Of a stretch of 40,493 nt of DNA, positions 28,201 to 36,024 are shown in pieces. Within the stretch, counting starts at the first letter, position 1, and each line of letters begins with the position of its first letter. Position numbers and translations under genes: made by a program. Source of the DNA: Acaryochloris sp. IP29b_bin.137 (GTDB lineage Bacteria; Cyanobacteriota; Cyanobacteriia; Thermosynechococcales; Thermosynechococcaceae); assembly GCF_028285745.1 (NCBI RefSeq), contig NZ_JANQOP010000274.1:1-40493 (forward strand). The letters are read 5' to 3'. The notes beneath the pieces are model-generated. The model searched no databases. It was given only the letters and a program-made list of their open reading frames with translations, and was not told where the DNA came from.

Positions 28201-28289
28201 GGGAACATCAGGAAATAGCTGCCAGCCTATACCAGCTTGTTAAGGACTATCAGTTTGAGCAGTTGATCCAATTAACCCGCTCGGTTTAA
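22236..28289 (+). CDS. Giant hybrid signalling protein: Ser/Thr kinase, AAA ATPase, GAF, histidine kinase, receiver
   Basis: From ATG 22236 the protein has 2017 residues. Domains in order: a Ser/Thr kinase (about 10-290; RIIHKDIKPQNIVVHP near 143, IDFGLSS near 165); an AAA_16-type ATPase with Walker A SGQSGVGKT (about 345); a long helical, TPR-like region (about 790-1340); a GAF domain (about 1365-1520); a histidine kinase dimerisation domain with SMSHELRTPLNAI (His about 1560); an HATPase with NLLGNAIKFTE, DTGAGI and GTGLGL; and a receiver domain (RILVVEDQ; phosphoacceptor Asp about 1859 in FMDLQLPG; Lys in SKPY). The C-terminal 100 residues are a helical tail. Cyanobacteria carry many such proteins, thought to integrate several signals. 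No cognate regulator is adjacent. The kinase loop keeps HKD and DFG, so Ser/Thr activity is plausible. Confidence 0.95.
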   Translation: MSHSQIILSNYQVREKLYESSRTLVYRADNLVTQENVVLKLLKAPYPTAQDLAEFRNEYNIHQDLNLPGIVKPNALLPYHNGFAIEMPDFGGISLAKLFIFFPQTDAPSDGTVYPSSLPLNIFLDIAIQLAASLENLRQHRIIHKDIKPQNIVVHPQTLETKLIDFGLSSKRLQESSSLLNPKLWAGTFAYLSPEQTGRMNRKVDYRTDFYSLGVTFYELLTGQLPFPANDPMELVHCHIAQRPVAPAAINSEIPEVLNQIILKLMAKMPEERYQTGYGLKFDLEQCRHQLQQQGSIHTFGIGMEDQSEVFVIPEKLYGRDSEVEILLNTFERVAQGTTELMLVSGQSGVGKTAVIGEIHKPVVRRRGYFIQGKFDPLKQSIPFSALLQALRHLCQQLLMESQACLKRWQTKILDAVGNNGQVMIDVIPEVELLIGPQPPVVELGPEPTLNRFNFVFQQFFQVFPSIDHPLVLFLDDLQWIDSASLTFLKNLLEEAKTGYLLLLGAYRDNEVLDAHPLKQTLKQIESTHLFSNKLHLTALKLRDLNVWVADTLASTPEQTHTLTEHLFHKTKGNPFFCRQFLQTLRQEDLIRFDKSHRVWEWDITQIQALAPTDDVVEFVRWQLLKLSPQTQDFLKFAACIGNPFSQKTLALIAQFSEEETTHIVGEALQAGLLEEVKSIKLPDTVLAKRHKDHLPPATNLDSPEVTEYRCDYKFLHDRVQQAAYSLIPPGQKRATHLAIGRQLLNTVPEIEGDEQIFELVNQLNRGATLIKGEVEKVRLAELNKMAAQQARASTAYDLAAEYASMGLILLGSRAWQDHYALMLSLSELAAEAAYLHGAISKMEKLVASILTHTTHPLDQVRAYEIQIQAYTSQHRLLDALATAQQALECFGIVFPEAPDSYDLQQAFQDLAQQTALDRVAELVNLPEMTDPEQLAVMGIAASMIPVAYIAAPHLFPLVTIFGVKTSLLHGNSPLGGFFYATYSILLTGILQDIESAKAYSHLALQVVEKFDAKPVRPSVLYSLGAFVVHDTAHLQDAIAMLREGYQIALDTGNLEFVGYCAKDICQYSYFKGQNLTTLETDIQAYVKLLEKYQLVTTASFSRLFLQVVLNLQRTDLNPTQLVGEAFNENESVPDMLSANNMAGLHFYSVHKLVLGVLFQDRQNLQSLADEARVYLEGGPGYFTGPIFRFYESLALLALSSSGTAIPADWLQRISENQADLKRRLQFNPANYQHKYHLVEAEHYCVVGAHLDALEAYDQAIALATEHNFVQELALAQELAARFYLQWGKTTIAQTYMVNAYYTYERWGATAKLADLEDKFSQLLAPFLNSGLRIQALESFSMARTQPTHSSHGGFQGLDWAAVMKACQALSEEIEIERLLATTLQVVIKNAGAERGSLFMKQNQQMCLMAQYPQTSALLPISLDHIEIDRIIPLSLVHYSERTLETFVIHDGRTEPKFAGDPYQEKYAPLSQLCMPIVRQGELVGLLYLENNLTPGAFTSDHLEVLHLLTAQAAISIDNAQLYSSVENKIAQRTQQLRTAQLEAEKANQAKSKFLASMSHELRTPLNAILGFSQLMAQDVSLPRHLQESLEIINRSGEHLLDLINDVLALSKIEAGKTTLQLDTFNLYEFLQAIQGMLQLKAQAKGIELRFEQSSDVPEIIQADEQKLRQILINLLGNAIKFTEIGWVALRVRRATPSLDKGGQSPPDISVLMFEVEDTGAGIAANELGHVFEAFVQTKTGVRSQQGTGLGLPISQSFVQLMGGKLQVRSEEGIGTCFYFDLPVLLTEVRVTPIRPKRRIIGLAEGQPTQRILVVEDQADNQRLLIDHLSPLGFVVTAVSEGQSAIQCWQSWHPHLIFMDLQLPGMGGRMAAQEIKRLAAAGRGPVPIIIALTANAFDDVRNQALANGCDGFVSKPYMLADLLELMARSLDLEWIYEDSAPSEPICLPGRSLTPEHLSDLPATWKEQLNQAAMFLDEGRATALIADLEGEHQEIAASLYQLVKDYQFEQLIQLTRSV

Positions 28290-28391
28290 CAGGGGTTCCT
28301 GGTCAGATTGCGGATAACAAACAGCATAAACATCTCCACCGACTAAAGCTTGGGGTATGAAAGTCGTCAGCAGGGGAATAATCTGCCCCAA

Positions 28392-29267
28392 CTAGCCCAC
28401 TAACGCGGGTTCTCCAATTCGACTAGAGAGTGCTGGGGTCGTATCAAATAAATCAGAACAGAGCACCTCGCAGGCATTATTGGGGCTCTCAATCAATTTG
28501 ATTCGATGCAGGTCTGCCCCCATCTGTAGGATGGGTTCTCGCAAAAGCTTGGCAATATAGACCGCAATATTTTCAGCCGTGGGAACGACCTCCGCAAAGT
28601 AAGGAATATCCTTATTGAGAAAGGTGTGATCCAGGGGTTCTAAGACCACATCATCCACCATATTTTGGAGAGCGACGAGATCCACAATCATGCCTGTCCG
28701 TGCATCCACCTCGCCTTTGACGGTCACTTCCAGATGATAGTTATGGCCATGCCCATTGGGCCGAGCGCATTTGCCATAGATTTCGCAGTTTTCTTCAAAA
28801 CTTAGTTCAGGGAGTGCCAATCGATGCGCAGCACTAAAATGACTTCCAACAGTTAAATAGGCGTCCATGCCAGCTCCTTTGTAGTCAGCCCACAGTTTGG
28901 GATGTTCAAAAAGTTGAATATTTACTAACGGTAAATGCGGTTCTAACCGCTGCCAGATCACCCGTGCCAGATGCTCGGTCGTGGGCAGGGTTGCCTTAAA
29001 TTCGGGCCATATCTCATTCAGATAGGAAAAATTGAGAGGGTCAGTGACCTCTCGCTTAATCACTTGTTTGACATCTGAGAGATTGAGGACCATCCCATAC
29101 TGATCCAGTTCGCCCCACATGGAAACGAACAGTTCATAGTTATGGCCATGACCCGGTGCTTGGGTACAAAGACCAAATTTCGCCTGATTTTCTGATTCCG
29201 ATAGCTCAGGTAACCAATACCGATGGCTGGCAGAGAACTCAGCGCGTCGGTGGATAACACATTTCAT
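28392..29267 (-). CDS. Tandem 6-pyruvoyl-tetrahydropterin synthase/QueD-family protein
   Basis: This 291-residue protein consists of two fused copies of a domain usually present once per about 120-140 residues. Copy one (1-135) has FSASHRYWLPEL, CTQAPGHGHNYELFV and VLNLSDVKQVI. Copy two (136-285) has SHFSAAHRLALPEL, CARPNGHGHNYHLEVTV and IVDLVALQNMV, with LDHTFLN and PTAENIAVYI. In each, the first His and the GHGHNY pair would bind zinc and the Cys serves as catalytic base. Single-domain enzymes make tetrahydropterins or the queuosine precursor 6-carboxytetrahydropterin. A duplicated version would form its hexamer from three chains. It is transcribed in the same direction as crtB, 108 bp downstream of it. 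Confidence 0.9.
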   Translation of the reverse strand: MKCVIHRRAEFSASHRYWLPELSESENQAKFGLCTQAPGHGHNYELFVSMWGELDQYGMVLNLSDVKQVIKREVTDPLNFSYLNEIWPEFKATLPTTEHLARVIWQRLEPHLPLVNIQLFEHPKLWADYKGAGMDAYLTVGSHFSAAHRLALPELSFEENCEIYGKCARPNGHGHNYHLEVTVKGEVDARTGMIVDLVALQNMVDDVVLEPLDHTFLNKDIPYFAEVVPTAENIAVYIAKLLREPILQMGADLHRIKLIESPNNACEVLCSDLFDTTPALSSRIGEPALVG

Positions 29268-29374
29268 AACAGGGCAAACCGTAGCAACAGCCGTTCTTCA
29301 TTGGAGACACGGCACTAATAATATTTCTTAATATTTTAACCTATGGTTTCAATTCTCTGGGTTAATCCAGACCC

Positions 29375-31748
<2,374 letters not shown>

Positions 31749-31815
31749 TTATGTCCCTTGGATTACAGCGTCTTTTCTTAACCACCGACCGGCCAAGTGG
31801 TGGTTCACAGCCCTA

Positions 31816-31821
31816 ATTATA
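31816..31821 (-). promoter_or_regulatory. Possible -10 box of the pds-crtB promoter
   Basis: TATAAT lies on the minus strand about 75 bp before the pds ATG. No strong -35 hexamer at 17 bp is visible (TGAATT at best). The rest of the 31743-32094 spacer contains no recognisable gene. Confidence 0.35.
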
Positions 31822-32094
31822 CCTTTGCAAACTGTAACAATTCAGAAAATCTGAAAAAAATATAAATTTTTCTAGAATAAGCCTCCACATCAGGGCTTGG
31901 GAGAAGAGCAAGCTGCAATATCAAAAGGCAATCAGGTCCAGCTACGGCCTTAGAGTCGGCTTATTCAAAGAACGACGAGGGCTAATGGAGCTGCATCTTT
32001 GCCAAACCTGATAAAAAGCAGAACGCACTTCTGGATAAAATCTATAGTTCGTTTGAGGGGTGAGGGTTCGATGCTATCTTATTATTCACGCTCT

Positions 32095-32166
32095 GCGGGT
32101 GTAGTTCAGTGGTAGAACGTCAGCTTCCCAAGCTGAATGTCGTCGGTTCGAGTCCGATCATCCGCT
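32095..32166 (+). tRNA. tRNA-Gly (CCC anticodon)
   Basis: The sequence folds as a cloverleaf: acceptor GCGGGTG with CATCCGC (one G-T pair), D-arm GTTC..GAAC, anticodon stem TCAGC/GCTGA around TTCCCAA with anticodon CCC, and T-arm GTCGG TTCGAGT CCGAT. The discriminator is T and CCA is not encoded. Its last nine bases overlap the 3' end of hsdR on the opposite strand. Confidence 0.95.
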
Positions 32167-35100
32167 TACTGTGATTTCTGTGAATACTTTGGCTTGCTCC
32201 AGCACCAGTTCGATAGCCATAGCTTGCTGATCGGGTGGGTAGCCATATTGTCTGAGCAATCGCTTGACCATGACCTTCATCCTTGCACGAGCAGTCTCTT
32301 TCAGATTCCAGTCAATCGAGGCATTTTTGCGAACTCTAGCCACCAGAACAATGGCTAACTCTCGTAACTGATCATGCCCCATAATGTCCTTGGCACTCTG
32401 GTTTTGGGCCAGGGCATCGTAAAAAGCCAGCTCATAGGATTCGAGGCCAAGCTCCTCGCCCCGATTTTTTGCGGCTTCGACATCTTTGCTGATTTCAATT
32501 AGCTCCTGCATCACATCCGTGACGCTAATCACCTGGTTTTTATAGCGTCTTAGCGCATCTTCTAGCATGTCAGCCAGCTTGCGACTCTGGACAACATTGG
32601 TCCGCTGCTGAGCTTTAATTTCATCCCGTAGAAGACGCTTAAGCAGTTCAACCGCTAGATTCTTATGCTCCATGCCTTCGACTTCGGCTAGGAATTCCTC
32701 GGAGATAACGGAAACGTCGGGACTCTTGATACCAGCGTCGTCAAAAATGTTGACGACAGTATCGGAGACTAGGGCTTGGTCTACGACTTGTCGAATAGCT
32801 GTTTCGATTTCGACGTTACTAAGGCCACCATCACTAGGTTCTAGCTTACGGAGGCTGGCTTGAATGGCCTGAAAAAAAGAGATTTCTTCGGCCCTGTCCA
32901 TGGCTTCTGGGTTGTGGGCGACAAGGGCATAGATTCTAGAGAGGGCTGTAACCGCATCCATAAATCGGTCTTTGATTTGGGGATGAGCAACGTGGTTGGT
33001 GGCGGTTTTAAGCAGGTTGAGTTTATCGCCCGTGCTAGCGGTGAAATAGGGTTGGTAATCAAAGTCTGCCATGATGCCTTCCACCACTTCCAGTTTGGTC
33101 AGCATTAGACCTATAGCGACCTCCTGATCGAGACTCAGATCTCCTTTGCCACCGCTTTGAGAATAGAAGTTGAGGGCTTCTTTGAGTTCGTGGGCCACCC
33201 CTAAATAGTCCACTATTAGGCCCCCCTGTTTTTCAAAGTAGACCCGGTTGATGCGGGCGATGGCCTGCATCAGGTTATGGCCCTTCATGGGTTTGTCGAT
33301 GTACATGGTGTGGAGGCAGGGGGCATCAAAGCCGGTGAGCCACATATCGCAGACAATCACCAGTTCTAGGCTGTTGTCGGGATCTTTAAGGCGTTGGGCT
33401 AAGACCTGACGATCTTTTTTGCTGGTGTGGTGCTGCACCAGTTTCTCTTCGTCGGAGGCGCTGGCAGTCATCACCACTTTGAGGATGCCTGCGTTGAGGT
33501 CGTTGCTATGCCACTCTGGACGCAGTTGGGTAATTTGCTCGTAGAGATTTGCAGCAATGCGGCGGCTAAGGGTAACAATCATGCCCTTGCCGCGATTGGT
33601 TTTTTGGCGTTGTTCGAAGTGGGTGATGATATCCTGGGCGATGGTCTCTAGTCGCTGGGTGGAACCGACAATCGCTTCAACACGAGTCTGGTTGGCCTTG
33701 GCTTGTTGGGTGGTGCTGAGGTCTTCAAAACTAAGGTCTTCGTCTAGTTCTTCTAGGAGTTCTATACCCTGCTGATCTAGGTCAACCTGGACCAGGCGGC
33801 TTTCGTAGTAAATAGGGACGGTGGCTCCGTCTTCGACGGCCTGGGCAATGTCGTAGATATCGATATATTTGCCAAAGATTTCTTCGGTATTTTTGTCGGT
33901 TTGGTCGATGGGGGTGCCGGTGAAGCCGACAAAGGTGGCATTGGGCAGGGCATCACGGATGTATTTGGCGAAGCCATAGCGCGTTTGTTTGCCGATTTCG
34001 TTACCGTCTTCGTCTTTAAGGGTGACCTGTTTGGCCTTGAAGCCATACTGGCTGCGGTGGGCCTCGTCTGCTAAGACGACGATGTTAGAACGAGGGCTAA
34101 TTTGAGGATAAAGGGTTTCGCCATCTTCGGGGGCGAATTTTTGCACGGTGGTAAAAACGATGCCACCGGAGCTAACGTTGAGCAGATTGCGGACTGCAGC
34201 TCGATTGTCTGCCTGCTGAGGGGCTTGGCGCAGCAGTTGGCGGCATCCAGCAAAGGTATCGAAGAGCTGGTCGTCGAGGTCGTTGCGATCGGTGAGGATG
34301 ACGAGGGTGGGATTGTCGAGGGCTAGGACAAGCTTACCGCTGAGAAACACCATGGAGAGGGATTTGCCGCTGCCCTGAGTGTGCCAGACCACGCCACCCC
34401 GATGGTTACCCCTCTCCCTAAATCCCTCTCCCAAGGGGCGAGGGACTTCTAGATCCCCCTCCCCATGGGAGGGGTTAGGGGAGGGAAGACCTACTTGTGC
34501 TGCGATCGCTTTGCTGGTTTGGTCTTTGCTGGTTTGGACGTTGGCCTTCTCCCTAAATCCTTCTCCCATAGGGCAAGGGACTTTTTGATTCTTGGGACTA
34601 GGGGAGGGAAGACCTACTTGTGCTGCGATCGCATTGAGAACGGTAGCTAAATCTTCAAAAATGGCCTGGTTGGAGAACCTTAAAACGGTGTGACCCAGAG
34701 ATGAAAGGTATTGCTCTCTTTCTTGATCTCGATGCTGTTGCTCAGGCTGATTGTGAATGCCGCCGTCTAATTCAATGACCAGTTGATGCTGGTGGCAGTA
34801 GAAGTCAACGATAAAGTTGCCAATCTGATGCTGACGCCGGAACTTGAGTCCACAGAACCTTTTTGCTCTTACGGTTTCCCAAAAGATGGCTTCTGCAGGG
34901 GTTTGTTTTTGACGAAGTTCTCTTGCTTGTTGAAGGAGTGTGGTGACGGGTAGTCCACCCCGGTAGGCTGCTTGTTCTTCACTGGCTCGGAAATTGGCCC
35001 TCTCCCTAAATCCCTCTCCCATAGGGCGAGGGACTTCTTGATTCCCCTCCCAAAGGGAGGGGTTAGGGGAGGGAATATCACACGCTTGCAAAACACATTC

Positions 35101-36024
35101 AACAGCTTTATTGACGGCGTAGTACTGGTGGTAGGCAGCGACTTTTTTGATGGTGTTGAGGGTGACAACTTCGGTACCGGGGTCCACTTGTTTGACTTTT
35201 TCAAAGACGGTGAAGTGGCGGACCAGGTCCAGCAAGGTGTGCTTATTAAGCATCCCGTTGACGAGGATTTCTAGCTCGTTGGTGTTGGGGTTGTTCTCGA
35301 TGGTGCCATCAGGGAGCTTGCGTTTCCATTGGCTAAAGCGACTGAAAGGTGCAGAGAGGGAACCGGCACGAGCAGAGATACCATCGGAGATGATCAGTAG
35401 GGCGTTGTAGGTGAAGAGGCTGGGGATTTCGTACTTGTAGGTTTGGAGCTGGTTATAGGCGGCTTGTAGATTGGCTTTGGCGTCGGTGGCATTTTTGAGT
35501 TCGATAACGACCAGGGGGATGCCGTTGATAAAAAGAATAATATCGGGGCGGCGGTTGTGTTTATCTTCGATGATGGTGAACTGGTTAACCGCCAGGAATT
35601 CGTTATTTTCGGGGGTGTCCCAGTCGATTAGCCAGAGCTGTTCACCTTTGGTTTCGCCGTTTTTTGTATATTCAACGGTGATACCTTCCGTAAGGTAGCG
35701 ATGGAAGGTTTCGTTATTGGTGATCAGGTCGGGGCTGGCGATGTTTTGGAGGTCGCGTTGGGCCTGTTGACGATTTTCGGGAGGGATATGGGGATTGATA
35801 TGGCTGATCGCCTGCCCGAGGCGATCTTTGAGTAAAACCTCACTGAAGCTGTGGCGCTGTTCGAGGCTGAGATAAGTCCCCCCGCCACTGTCTTTGGCCT
35901 TCCAGGTGGTGGGCTGCCCTGCAGTTGTTGCTGAGGTCGTGCCGTGACTGTACCGATAGTCCAGCCTATCGAGGAGCTGGAGGTTGTATTTTTCGATGTC
36001 GTCTTCGGTGGTGAATTTGCTCAC
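32158..36024 (-). CDS. hsdR: Type I restriction enzyme R subunit with an inserted DUF559 nuclease domain
   Basis: The 1288-residue protein is the translocase/nuclease of a type I restriction system. It starts at a GTG at 36024 that overlaps the previous stop (GTGA). The N-terminal nuclease has PD160-161...E175-x-K177 (RPDIILFINGIPLVVIELKN). The SF2 helicase motif I is WHTQGSGKS (about 547-555), motif II DEAHRSQYG and motif III FTGTPID, followed by the motor and helical C-terminus. Residues about 317-540 are not HsdR but an in-frame insert: repeat peptide, a complete DUF559 endonuclease domain, then two repeat peptides. Without it the protein would be about 1064 residues, normal for the family. 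The insert sits in the linker before motif I, so the protein might still fold. Whether it is active cannot be told. Confidence 0.93.
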   Translation of the reverse strand: MSKFTTEDDIEKYNLQLLDRLDYRYSHGTTSATTAGQPTTWKAKDSGGGTYLSLEQRHSFSEVLLKDRLGQAISHINPHIPPENRQQAQRDLQNIASPDLITNNETFHRYLTEGITVEYTKNGETKGEQLWLIDWDTPENNEFLAVNQFTIIEDKHNRRPDIILFINGIPLVVIELKNATDAKANLQAAYNQLQTYKYEIPSLFTYNALLIISDGISARAGSLSAPFSRFSQWKRKLPDGTIENNPNTNELEILVNGMLNKHTLLDLVRHFTVFEKVKQVDPGTEVVTLNTIKKVAAYHQYYAVNKAVECVLQACDIPSPNPSLWEGNQEVPRPMGEGFRERANFRASEEQAAYRGGLPVTTLLQQARELRQKQTPAEAIFWETVRAKRFCGLKFRRQHQIGNFIVDFYCHQHQLVIELDGGIHNQPEQQHRDQEREQYLSSLGHTVLRFSNQAIFEDLATVLNAIAAQVGLPSPSPKNQKVPCPMGEGFREKANVQTSKDQTSKAIAAQVGLPSPNPSHGEGDLEVPRPLGEGFRERGNHRGGVVWHTQGSGKSLSMVFLSGKLVLALDNPTLVILTDRNDLDDQLFDTFAGCRQLLRQAPQQADNRAAVRNLLNVSSGGIVFTTVQKFAPEDGETLYPQISPRSNIVVLADEAHRSQYGFKAKQVTLKDEDGNEIGKQTRYGFAKYIRDALPNATFVGFTGTPIDQTDKNTEEIFGKYIDIYDIAQAVEDGATVPIYYESRLVQVDLDQQGIELLEELDEDLSFEDLSTTQQAKANQTRVEAIVGSTQRLETIAQDIITHFEQRQKTNRGKGMIVTLSRRIAANLYEQITQLRPEWHSNDLNAGILKVVMTASASDEEKLVQHHTSKKDRQVLAQRLKDPDNSLELVIVCDMWLTGFDAPCLHTMYIDKPMKGHNLMQAIARINRVYFEKQGGLIVDYLGVAHELKEALNFYSQSGGKGDLSLDQEVAIGLMLTKLEVVEGIMADFDYQPYFTASTGDKLNLLKTATNHVAHPQIKDRFMDAVTALSRIYALVAHNPEAMDRAEEISFFQAIQASLRKLEPSDGGLSNVEIETAIRQVVDQALVSDTVVNIFDDAGIKSPDVSVISEEFLAEVEGMEHKNLAVELLKRLLRDEIKAQQRTNVVQSRKLADMLEDALRRYKNQVISVTDVMQELIEISKDVEAAKNRGEELGLESYELAFYDALAQNQSAKDIMGHDQLRELAIVLVARVRKNASIDWNLKETARARMKVMVKRLLRQYGYPPDQQAMAIELVLEQAKVFTEITVSG
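34410..34487 (-). repeat. Palindromic repeat copy A (in hsdR)
   Basis: Third and last copy in hsdR, translated as LPSPNPSHGEGDLEVPRPLG then EGFRERGN, directly before HRGGVVWHTQGSGKS. It contains the perfect hairpin CCCCTCCC-CAT-GGGAGGGG (34456-34474) and a second hairpin CCCTCTCCC-AAG-GGGCGAGGG just left of it, enclosed by CCCTCTCCCTAA/TTAGGGGAGGG. The G-rich strand (34467-34485) has four G-runs. Confidence 0.85.
34545..34609 (-). repeat. Palindromic repeat copy B (in hsdR, degenerate)
   Basis: Shorter copy translated as LPSPSPKNQKVPCPMGEGF. The inner hairpin is lost by a 12-base deletion relative to copies A and C, but the reading frame is kept. Its left flank (34611-34632, GACCTACTTGTGCTGCGATC and two more bases) is identical to that of copy A at 34488-34509, exactly 123 bp (41 codons) away. 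Confidence 0.8.
34998..35074 (-). repeat. Palindromic repeat copy C (in hsdR)
   Basis: Copy at the N-terminal side of the DUF559 domain, translated as IPSPNPSLWEGNQEVPRPMG then EGFRERAN. Outer arms CCCTCTCCCTAA (34998-35009) and TTAGGGGAGGG (35063-35073) enclose the hairpins CCCTCTCCC-ATA-GGGCGAGGG (35012-35032) and CCCCTCCC-AAA-GGGAGGGG (35044-35062), a cloverleaf-like arrangement. Confidence 0.88.

Larger units (their letters stand above)
34410..35074 (-). mobile_element. In-frame composite insert: DUF559 endonuclease domain bounded by palindromic repeats
   Basis: Within hsdR, residues about 317-540 form a foreign cassette. In translation order it contains repeat copy C, a DUF559/Vsr-like domain (residues about 350-470), copy B and copy A. 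The domain reads LLQQARELRQKQTPAEAIFW, FCGLKFRRQHQIGNFIVDFY and HQLVIELDGGIHNQPEQQ, ending in LRFSNQAIFEDLATVLNAI. D407 (IVDFY), E418 and D420 (VIELDG) fit the PD-(D/E)XK-type active site, and H424 is typical of this group. No stop interrupts it, so host and insert form one polypeptide. A stand-alone DUF559 gene is usually about 120 residues, so the domain is complete. Confidence 0.85.

Noticed and set aside
34612..34990. An intein in hsdR
   Set aside because: The insert lacks the conserved Cys/Ser start, the HN end and the splicing blocks, and its nuclease is DUF559, not LAGLIDADG or HNH. It is flanked by palindromic repeats instead.
34410..35074. A CRISPR array, because several similar repeats lie close together
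   Set aside because: Spacing is unequal (135 and about 450 bp), the repeats are about 76 bp and translated, and no cas gene is present.
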